Origin: a virus
DNA length: 22,626 nucleotides
Strand: one strand, 5' to 3'
Virus record (IMG/VR): IMGVR_UViG_3300036850_000023
Location: 1-22,626 of that record
This document shows, one piece after another, positions 1-6,359 of the stretch; position 1 is the first letter of the stretch, and every line of letters starts with the position of its first letter. A program made the position numbers and the translations under genes. The notes under the pieces are model-generated. The model saw nothing but the letters and a program-made list of their open reading frames with translations. It was not told the origin of the DNA and did not search any database.

Positions 1-314
1 TCGCTGTTGACCAGGGTATGGATCTGCTTCAGCTGGGCGTGCGTCTCCGAGACATCGGCCTTGGTCGCCGCCGCGACTGATCGAGCTACCTGAGCCGCCA
101 CAGCCGCCACCTCGTCAGCCTTCTCGATAGTCAGCCGCTGTGACGCTTGAAGCAGACTCGCCGTCTCATCCGCCTTTCTCGCCACCTGATCCTGCCGGGC
201 GATGTCCTCGGCCCTCTCCCTGGCCCTAGTCCGTCGCTCGATAAGCGCGACGATGATCGCTGGCGCAGGCGCCAGAACCCAGATAACAAAAATGCCAATC
301 CAAACGGGGTCCAC
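1..314 (-). CDS. Membrane-anchored coiled-coil protein (partial, runs off window start)
   Basis: I read this gene directly from the minus strand: a GTG at 314-312 follows the stop of the lipoprotein gene (318-316) after one base, with GGAG and AGGTAG stretches just upstream as possible ribosome-binding sites. The visible 104 residues begin MDPVWIGIFVIWVLAPAP, a single N-terminal membrane segment (about residues 4-25). A charged, Ala/Glu/Arg/Gln-rich stretch without prolines follows, predicted to be a long helix or coiled coil, and the frame stays open to the window edge (last residues QIHTLVNS). I do not recognise a named family. Its position next to a spanin-like pair suggests a lysis or envelope role, such as a holin-like or second inner-membrane component, but this is inference from context and topology. 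Confidence 0.72.
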   Translation of the reverse strand, partial: MDPVWIGIFVIWVLAPAPAIIVALIERRTRARERAEDIARQDQVARKADETASLLQASQRLTIEKADEVAAVAAQVARSVAAATKADVSETHAQLKQIHTLVNS

Positions 315-315
315 T

Positions 316-645
316 CTACCTGCTCTCCAGCCGCTCTTTCATCCATTGCACCTGCCCAGGAATATCGGGGTTGGGCTTCTGCTTGTCGATATCTCGCAAC
401 TCTGGCCGATGATTGACTGGTGCCCGTAGAGTTGGCGGCGGCGGCGCAGGCAGATATCTCTGATGCGATGTGTAGTATGACGCGGGAACCACACATAGCG
501 ACGGTGGCCCATCCGGGCACGCGGATGCGCATCCACTTAGGATCACCAAGAGTATCAAACCGACGAAATAGAGTCCTAGAGATACGCAAGCACCTTGAAG
601 ACAGGTTAAAGTGCATTCTACCAATTCAGACTTAATGCGACTCAT
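316..645 (-). CDS. Pro-rich outer-membrane lipoprotein, o-spanin (Rz1)-like
   Basis: The gene encodes 109 residues. The start ATG overlaps the stop of the upstream gene (ATGA at 645-642) and has a strong GGGAGGGAAGAA ribosome-binding site. The N-terminus has a hydrophobic segment (residues 21-36) ending in the lipobox L-S-G-C, so the lipidated cysteine would be Cys39 and the mature protein about 71 residues. The mature part has a PAPPPP run and further prolines. Outer-membrane spanins of phage lysis cassettes are short, Pro-rich lipoproteins encoded just after, or overlapping, an inner-membrane coiled-coil spanin, which matches this arrangement. They bridge the two membranes and drive their fusion at the last step of lysis. 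The function is inferred from the lipobox, composition and position. The n-region before the hydrophobic stretch is longer than usual. Confidence 0.75.
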   Translation of the reverse strand: MSRIKSELVECTLTCLQGACVSLGLYFVGLILLVILSGCASACPDGPPSLCVVPASYYTSHQRYLPAPPPPTLRAPVNHRPELRDIDKQKPNPDIPGQVQWMKERLESR

Positions 646-941
646 TTCTTCCCTCCCGGCTGAGCTGCCCGGATCGCATTCGACACCGCCAAGTCAGTCT
701 GGAGCCGGGCAAGCGCAGTCCGCATCTCGGTGGTGAACAGCTTGTCGTCGGTCTTCGCCTGCACGAACTGCGCCGTCAGATCATCGAACTTCGTCGACAG
801 CAAAACCTGCTTGGTAGATAGTTCGTTGAGGGTTCGCAGATCCTCGTTGCGCATGACGACTAGGCCGACCGCCGCCGACCCGATGATTGCGACGAGCGTG
901 CCAATGGTCGCGAGGTTCAGAGTGGTGTCTACTTTCAGCAT
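642..941 (-). CDS. Small inner-membrane coiled-coil protein, i-spanin- or holin-like
   Basis: The gene encodes 99 residues, starting 9 bases after the depolymerase-like gene and overlapping the lipoprotein gene by 4 bases. Residues 11-30 form one hydrophobic segment (ATIGTLVAIIGSAAVGLVVM). Residues 34-85 are polar and helix-prone with heptad-like Leu/Val spacing, and the tail is basic (GGKK). This topology, together with translational coupling to a Pro-rich lipoprotein, is typical of the inner-membrane half of a two-component spanin, which would place the coil in the periplasm. A single-segment holin or antiholin is the main alternative. No endolysin gene is visible in the window, so the lysis assignment rests on topology and gene order alone. 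Confidence 0.72.
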   Translation of the reverse strand: MLKVDTTLNLATIGTLVAIIGSAAVGLVVMRNEDLRTLNELSTKQVLLSTKFDDLTAQFVQAKTDDKLFTTEMRTALARLQTDLAVSNAIRAAQPGGKK

Positions 942-950
942 CGGCTGCGT

Positions 951-3698
951 TCATGCTGTATTCTGTAACGCCCAGCCGACACCATCGTCAAAGTCTCCGG
1001 TGAATTTCGCCATCGCCGCCGTATAGGCCGCATCGCTATTTGCTGCCCCGCCAAGGGCGACGGACGACAGGGCCATCGCCGCAATCGCGTTCGCCACATA
1101 GCCATCTGTCGCACTTGCATTATCCGCGCTGCCCGCCACCCCGGATGAGGGACAGGAGGTATCGTGCCACACACCGCCGACCCCCGAGGGACTGGTGGCA
1201 TAGGTAATCGCCGTTCCACCTGGAGTCGTCGCGATTTTGAACGTTTTGGCCCCGATATTCAGATCCCGGACATAATACCGCCGTCCCTGCGTCAACTCAG
1301 CCGGGGGTGTCGTCGCGGCAACCCCCGACTGCGTAAGGCGATCGTAGGCATAGAAGTGATCGCCATCGACAAGGGTAAAGAGCGCATCCGAGCCCGACCA
1401 TGTAATCGTCCCGTCAGTCGCGAACGCATACGAGGTATTGCTGCCGGGTACATTGCCAACATCGTCCCAGGAGGCTGCGTAATCGCTCTCGGTAAAGAGC
1501 GGCCCATACTCGTATCCTGTCCCAAAGAACGGGCAAAAGGTGCTGTAGATGTTCGCCATCCATGTATCGCAGAAGTTCGACAGAAACGTGTTGAGCGGGG
1601 TCGCAAGGTCCGGGTCGTCTCCGAGCAGCATCCCGGTATAGCCCAGCGTCGCCGCCGCGTACCAGCTCATGTAGTTCGACATGATTGTCAGATCGCGCCG
1701 GGTTGACGGAATGTCCGCGTCGAACACATAAAATCCCATCGTCTGGTAGTTGGTCCCTTTCGCCGCCCGGTCAGCGACATACCAGTCGAGGATATTCTTC
1801 AGCACTTGAATGAGGTACGCCTTCTCGTCCGACCCGTCCGGCGCGACGAAGGCGGCATAGGCGATATCCCGCAAGGCCCAGAACGCAATACGGAGATTCA
1901 ACCCCCCTTCGGTGATGACCAGCGCGTAATAGGTCGTGCCGGTTCCCCCGACCTGCCTATTGCGATTGGCAAGAAAGGACTTTTGCAAAATCCCGGCGTT
2001 CCCCGCGAAGTAAAGCATCTCCCGCAGATAATCCCCGCCCTCCATCAGCCACGTTGCGAAGATCGGGGCCGGTGTATGACTCGTATTCGGCGTGAAACTC
2101 TGCGTGAATTGGCCGCCGCCCCCGGTGAATGTCCCGGTCCCCGCCCCGATCTGCGTCGAACAGCTACCCCCAAGCGCGAACGCCGTTTCCAGTCCCGTCC
2201 CAAGTCCCGCCGGGAGTTGCGCGGTCGGCAGCAGACCAGGAATCTTTCCCGTCGCGCTATTCCTCCAAGCCCGCCCTATTGCCCCCATGCCATAGGCCGA
2301 AACCCGCGCCCAGCGTTGCGCCGCCTGGTCGTTCTTGACCAGCATCGCGGAGGACCATTCGGTCAGAAGGCCGATATCGTCTCTGTTTCCCGTGGCACCA
2401 AGATCACGGCAGATGCTCGCCCGCGCCAAGGGGCCACAGCAGAGCCGCACGAAAACGCTCGTCCCGGCACCGGTCGGGACTAACTTGCCGGTAGCGCCCC
2501 CCGCGATCGCGTTGGGCAGCGTGTCATAGAGTTGGAATGTGTTCGCGTCGATGAAATCCGCCCAATACACGTTACCGTCTGCGAACCCCGTACCTGACGG
2601 CAGCACCGTCCCTCGGAAGTCTATCGCGGTCGGGAACGCGGTCGAGTTCGCCCCGAAGATCGCCGTCATGTTCCCGGTAGAGGTCACGATCCCGGTGCTG
2701 GTGCTGATCGTACATGCCCACTCGGCCGCCTGCGTGTACACGAGCCCGGTCTTGAATGGCGGGATCTTCTTGGTCGCTCGAACGAGATTGTAGTCCTGAG
2801 TGACGACCAGCGACGGCTCGTTTGTTGACCAATCGCCCTGCCCGTCCACCCGGCATCCCGCCGCGATCGCGCCACAATGCAACTCGACCCCGACCCGAGT
2901 CCGCTGCGCCGCGCCACCACGCTTCCAGGTCATATCGAAGTTGAATCGGCTCGGATCGGTCAGATCCATCAGGGTGTTCTCGATAAACGGTCCCCTCGAA
3001 CGAACAGGGCCGAGGCTGGTGTCTGCCTTCTGGCAAACCCAATACTCCATGACCGCCTGGAGGAAGCGGTGCGTCGATCCGGTGTTGACGAAGGCAGCGC
3101 GGACCAGAACCTTGAGCCCACGCGGCCCCTGTCCCGTGATCGTGATCGTGTTGGTGCCGCCAGCATCAAAAGCCGCCGTATACGTCCCCGCCTTGTCCAT
3201 GTTGTTGCCGCTGGTGCCGGTCGTTGTCATGTTCGTCAGCTCGACCGTATCGACGAGCCCGGTCCAATCCGCATTGGTCCGCGCAGTCGTCGTGCTCCAG
3301 CTTCCGGCGGTCGATGTCAACACCAGATCGGAGCTTGCCGCAGCGGCCAGCGAGATGCCCGACAAGTCCACCAGCAACTCGGTCCAGGCGAGGGAGCCAT
3401 CCGCGTGGGTGATCGACCCGACGCCCTGCACTGGCACCGAGACGCCGCCAACCGTACCCGTAACGATGCTCCCACTCGGCACCTCGCCCTCGATGAACGG
3501 GTGCCCAATCGACCAGAACGCCGTCGCCGGCAGGGCCGACCCCGAGACGTTGGTAAATGTCCGTTCCAACGGGATCGTCGCCGGCGGCGGAGCGCTTCCG
3601 GCGGCCCCGCCACGCCAAAACAGCCGCGCACCAGCATCCGCTTGATACAGCGCCGCCCCCGCGACACCCCCAAGAAGCGCTCTCCGACGAGAAATCAC
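951..3698 (-). CDS. Large exported tail-fibre/depolymerase-like protein with Tat-like leader
   Basis: The gene encodes 915 residues. The GTG start overlaps the previous stop as GTGA (3698-3695). The N-terminus MISRRRALLGGVAGAAL has a twin-arginine-type S-R-R-x-x-L pattern, a hydrophobic core and an A-D-A-G-A end, so it resembles a Tat signal peptide. Residues 45-120 resemble the N-terminal RIFT-barrel domain of YetA/PcRGLX-type polysaccharide lyases (IGHPF, then VPxG, then THADGSLAW). Residues about 440-740 are aromatic-rich and helical and could be an alpha/alpha toroid. Two beta-type modules interrupt the chain (about 330-418 and 755-847). It has 11 cysteines, including a Cys-Cys pair at 420-421. 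The likely role is binding or cutting a host surface polysaccharide as a fibre or depolymerase. The family match is from memory of motifs, and no catalytic residues can be assigned. Confidence 0.8.
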   Translation of the reverse strand: MISRRRALLGGVAGAALYQADAGARLFWRGGAAGSAPPPATIPLERTFTNVSGSALPATAFWSIGHPFIEGEVPSGSIVTGTVGGVSVPVQGVGSITHADGSLAWTELLVDLSGISLAAAASSDLVLTSTAGSWSTTTARTNADWTGLVDTVELTNMTTTGTSGNNMDKAGTYTAAFDAGGTNTITITGQGPRGLKVLVRAAFVNTGSTHRFLQAVMEYWVCQKADTSLGPVRSRGPFIENTLMDLTDPSRFNFDMTWKRGGAAQRTRVGVELHCGAIAAGCRVDGQGDWSTNEPSLVVTQDYNLVRATKKIPPFKTGLVYTQAAEWACTISTSTGIVTSTGNMTAIFGANSTAFPTAIDFRGTVLPSGTGFADGNVYWADFIDANTFQLYDTLPNAIAGGATGKLVPTGAGTSVFVRLCCGPLARASICRDLGATGNRDDIGLLTEWSSAMLVKNDQAAQRWARVSAYGMGAIGRAWRNSATGKIPGLLPTAQLPAGLGTGLETAFALGGSCSTQIGAGTGTFTGGGGQFTQSFTPNTSHTPAPIFATWLMEGGDYLREMLYFAGNAGILQKSFLANRNRQVGGTGTTYYALVITEGGLNLRIAFWALRDIAYAAFVAPDGSDEKAYLIQVLKNILDWYVADRAAKGTNYQTMGFYVFDADIPSTRRDLTIMSNYMSWYAAATLGYTGMLLGDDPDLATPLNTFLSNFCDTWMANIYSTFCPFFGTGYEYGPLFTESDYAASWDDVGNVPGSNTSYAFATDGTITWSGSDALFTLVDGDHFYAYDRLTQSGVAATTPPAELTQGRRYYVRDLNIGAKTFKIATTPGGTAITYATSPSGVGGVWHDTSCPSSGVAGSADNASATDGYVANAIAAMALSSVALGGAANSDAAYTAAMAKFTGDFDDGVGWALQNTA

Positions 3699-4774
3699 TG
3701 CGGGTCGATCTCGAATGACCAGCGCATCCCGCGTGCGGTAGGAGTGTTGGAGGGCACGGAACGTACCGCCACAAGATCGCCAGCAGCAACATTCATCGCG
3801 TTTGCGCCGTTGGTGTCGTTACAGGCAGTCGCCGCATCAGCGACGGTGCAAGTCAGGAGCGTGCCCGGCGTGGCCGCATTGACTCGGATACTGAAGGCCC
3901 AGCTCGTCCCTGCCCCGGGCGATCCGCTGTTCAAGCCGATGTAGAGGTTCTTGAGCGTTGCGGCATACGGAATGATGATCTGGGTGACCGCCTCCGTCGC
4001 GCTGATCGTCATAATCCCGGTATAGTTCGTTGCCGAATTCGAGAGCGTTGTGGCGCCTGTGGCACCCGAGAGGGCCGCCTTGGACGTGCCACTCGTCCCG
4101 TTGCTGGCCGCCGTGATGCGGCCCTGCTGATCGACCGTAAGGTTCGTGCTCGTATAACTCCCCGGCGTGACCGCCGTATTGGCAAGGGCCGGTGCTGCGT
4201 CCGACCGCATGAACGTCGCGGCCGATCCGTTGACCGCGCTGCCGCTCACGGTGGCGCTTGGGTTTGCCGTCGCCACCGTTGGCAGACCGATTGCACAGTG
4301 ATAATTGGCTCCGTCCGACCAGCAATCGACGGTCTGCTGCGGACCGATCGCGATCCCTGTGGCCCCGGCAATTCCGTTGATGAGACTCGTCGTGGCGGTG
4401 AGCGTATTGCCAACACTCCGAGTCTTGTAGGTAAACCCGAACCCGGCCCCGAATCCTGGATCAGTCGCGACCGGGATAACATCGGTCTGCGTGATCGAGT
4501 TCGCCCGATCAATAATATTGCCAGCGTCTGTCGTTTGAATCGTGTAGGCGCTATTCGCACTCTGAAGTGCAGAAGCTGCCTTCGTCCCGACCGTGAACGT
4601 GCCAGTGCCTGGCGTCGGGTCAATGACGATATTCGGAGTCGCCGCTGTCACGCTGACCGAGCCACCCGCTCCCCCCGCGCCACCTGAGACCAATTGTGCA
4701 TATGCTGGTGCCCCCAAAAAACAACTCGTGAGGCATGCGAGTACGATCGCAATATGATATATCTTTATGCGCAT
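3695..4774 (-). CDS. Exported tail-fibre-like protein with Sec signal peptide
   Basis: From the chosen ATG at 4774 the product is 359 residues. It begins with a good Sec signal peptide (MRIKIYHIAIVLACLTSC, then FLGAPAYA, cleavage before Gln27). The frame is also open from a GTG at 4849, which overlaps the previous stop as GTGA, and from an ATG at 4816 preceded by GGAG. Both would put extra residues before the hydrophobic core, so the start is uncertain. The mature part is Gly/Ala/Ser/Thr-rich and contains the phage tail-fibre-type motifs NTAVTPGSYTSTNLTVDQQG and GRITAASNG, plus a SAVNGSAATFMRSDAAPAL stretch typical of fibre shafts. A globular beta-rich end has two cysteine pairs (DCWSDGANYHC and TCTVADAATAC). 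The likely role is an adhesin or receptor-binding fibre. A leader on such a protein is unusual. Confidence 0.8.
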   Translation of the reverse strand: MRIKIYHIAIVLACLTSCFLGAPAYAQLVSGGAGGAGGSVSVTAATPNIVIDPTPGTGTFTVGTKAASALQSANSAYTIQTTDAGNIIDRANSITQTDVIPVATDPGFGAGFGFTYKTRSVGNTLTATTSLINGIAGATGIAIGPQQTVDCWSDGANYHCAIGLPTVATANPSATVSGSAVNGSAATFMRSDAAPALANTAVTPGSYTSTNLTVDQQGRITAASNGTSGTSKAALSGATGATTLSNSATNYTGIMTISATEAVTQIIIPYAATLKNLYIGLNSGSPGAGTSWAFSIRVNAATPGTLLTCTVADAATACNDTNGANAMNVAAGDLVAVRSVPSNTPTARGMRWSFEIDPQ

Positions 4775-4845
4775 ATTATTTCTCACTGGCCCAAAAATGT
4801 CAGCATGGCGCATCATCGCATCAACTCCGTCTATGCGCGCTCCGG

Positions 4846-5718
4846 TCACTTGTATATAAACGTCATGTTGCCACCATTCGCCGTAGCTGTTACAACAGTT
4901 AATCCAGTCGCAAATGCCAACCCCGTAGTACCGAACGATAGCGTGACCGGGATCGTCGCCGTCGTAACCGCCGGGATGGCGATCACTGTCCCTGACCCAG
5001 CCGTATTGTCGTAAACGGTCGTGACGTTAGTTGCGGTTGCAGCCGAGTTGAGCACGATGGCATAGAGCGTCCCGGCACCTGATTTAACGACGGTGGTTGC
5101 CTGCCCCGCCACAACATTCAGAAAACTCGCACCAGCTCCCGTTGATGCCGTTGGAATGGCATTGACACCAGAGGTATTGCCGCGAAGCCGATCCCAGGTA
5201 GTTCCGTTGAAGACTATTGGTGCGACCGATAGCGACAGCGTGGAGTATCCACCAGCATTCGCCACCGCCGCCAATGCGGTATTTGCGACGGCATCGGCTC
5301 CTGTGAGCGTGCTTCCCACAAGGCGCACGCGAAAATTTGCGTTGGCATCAAGTTGTGCATCCCCGCGCTGCCCCGTCGTTATCGTCGGAGGCGACGTGGT
5401 AAAGACACCACCAATCTTCAGCGGATTGCCACTATCCGTCGCTCCCGATGCAACATTGCCGATCGCGACAACCGCGTTCGTCGTGCCCGGCGTGGTCTGA
5501 TCGATCGCGACGGTGCCACCAGAGGCGCCGGCCGCATCCGTTCTTAGCCTGCCATCAACGGTTAGCGTGAGAGGATGCTGCCCCCCATTTGCTATGGTCG
5601 GCGCCGTGCTGAGATACCGGCCTGAAACCAGAGTTTGCGCAGCAACCGGACCGGATGTGGCCGCGATCAGCAGCGCGGCTGCCCAAACGCCAGTCGCGGC
5701 GACATGACGCCTTGTCAT
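4846..5718 (-). CDS. Exported beta-rich phage surface protein with signal peptide
   Basis: The gene encodes 290 residues, with the ATG two bases after the preceding stop and an AGG stretch in front. The first 27 residues are a Sec-type leader (MTRRHVAATGVWAAALLI, then A-rich, ending PVAA before QTL). The mature chain is free of cysteine and rich in Thr, Ala, Gly and Val. It includes GQRGDAQLDANANFRVRL and a C-terminal beta-domain (VVKSGAGTLYAIVLNSAA, then TVYDNT, then a final FIYK). These patterns match a widespread class of phage structural proteins found near tail-fibre genes, with a linker repeat followed by a small beta-sandwich. No enzymatic motif is visible. It is probably a fibre or virion surface component, or an exported adhesin. 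Its stop overlaps the alternative GTG start of the next gene, so the two are likely co-translated. Confidence 0.8.
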   Translation of the reverse strand: MTRRHVAATGVWAAALLIAATSGPVAAQTLVSGRYLSTAPTIANGGQHPLTLTVDGRLRTDAAGASGGTVAIDQTTPGTTNAVVAIGNVASGATDSGNPLKIGGVFTTSPPTITTGQRGDAQLDANANFRVRLVGSTLTGADAVANTALAAVANAGGYSTLSLSVAPIVFNGTTWDRLRGNTSGVNAIPTASTGAGASFLNVVAGQATTVVKSGAGTLYAIVLNSAATATNVTTVYDNTAGSGTVIAIPAVTTATIPVTLSFGTTGLAFATGLTVVTATANGGNMTFIYK

Positions 5719-5720
5719 TA

Positions 5721-6092
5721 TTACCTAATCCCTTCCCGAATTGTCATCGGTTGAGACCCAGAGGCAGAGATAAAACAAAACCCGTCACGCGGCGCGGACT
5801 CTGCCGGCCAAAAGTGCAAAGTGCCTAAAGCAAGCGTCGTTGTGCCGGTGACTCCTATCGCAGCAGTACATGTAGCCCCCTGGCAATACCCGATATTAGC
5901 AGCTGACCCCGTCGCATCCAACGTAAGGGATGAGCGCGCGGTACGCGCGGCCAGACAATTGCCGGATGTTACAGTAATTGTTGCTGCTGTCGTAATAATG
6001 CTTACGCCAGCCGCTATCCCCGGCAACGCCACCAACGTCAGCATTACTACAGCGAGCAGCCCTTCCACCAATAGTTTTCTCATATTGCTCAT
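5721..6092 (-). CDS. Small secreted protein with four cysteines
   Basis: The gene encodes 123 residues. A GGAGGG site sits upstream of the ATG and the previous gene ends 6 bases earlier. Residues 4-28 form a signal peptide (MRKLLVEGLLAVVMLTLVAL, then PGIAA). The mature part of about 95 residues is Thr/Ala/Gly-rich and beta-like, with four cysteines (46, 70, 75, 106) that could form two disulfides, and it ends in TIREGIR. The C-terminal segment (LGTLHFWPAES, then GFCFISASGSQPMTIREG) resembles small beta-sandwich proteins encoded beside tail-fibre genes in other phages, but I cannot name the family. The position between two exported fibre-type proteins suggests an accessory subunit or chaperone for them outside the cytoplasm. 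Confidence 0.75.
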   Translation of the reverse strand: MSNMRKLLVEGLLAVVMLTLVALPGIAAGVSIITTAATITVTSGNCLAARTARSSLTLDATGSAANIGYCQGATCTAAIGVTGTTTLALGTLHFWPAESAPRDGFCFISASGSQPMTIREGIR

Positions 6093-6098
6093 TCCTTT

Positions 6099-6359
6099 TT
6101 ACCCTCCGAACGGATGCCAAAGCCGCCAATCGCGCAGCATACACCGCCCGTTACGCGGCTTCCAGCGGCCCACCTCTTGCCCATTCCGATCCTGATCGAC
6201 AGCGACGCACTCGGTGCCGTTCCTCGCCACCATGAGGCTCGATGCCATGTAGGACGAGATGTAAACCCCTCCGACGACCCCCGCTATAAAGAGTCCCGCA
6301 CCGAGCAGAAGAATGCGACCTATATCTCTTGCTCCGGCATATAAAGCCCAATCGCTCAT
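6099..6359 (-). CDS. Single-pass membrane protein with small Cys-paired domain
   Basis: The gene encodes 86 residues. Its ATG overlaps the stop of the tailspike-like gene (ATGA, 6359-6356), so it is translated together with it. Residues 14-45 are strongly hydrophobic (ILLLGAGLFIAGVVGGVYIS), giving one membrane segment. The remaining 40 residues are polar, basic and Trp-containing with two cysteines (51 and 73), and they end in WHPFGG. With the N-terminus inside, the Cys-containing domain would be in the periplasm. I do not recognise the family. Coupled synthesis with a leader-bearing tailspike-like protein suggests a membrane partner in its export or assembly, or an envelope effector such as a superinfection-exclusion factor. 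Both ideas are inference. Confidence 0.72.
   Translation of the reverse strand: MSDWALYAGARDIGRILLLGAGLFIAGVVGGVYISSYMASSLMVARNGTECVAVDQDRNGQEVGRWKPRNGRCMLRDWRLWHPFGG

Noticed and set aside
131-616. 161-residue minus-strand open frame
   Set aside because: It overlaps both the lipoprotein gene and the partial coiled-coil gene in another frame and has an Arg/Ser-rich shadow composition with no motif or ribosome-binding site.
2877-3944. 355-residue plus-strand open frame
   Set aside because: It is antisense to the depolymerase-like and fibre-like genes and very Arg/Pro-rich, as expected of a shadow frame in GC-rich DNA.
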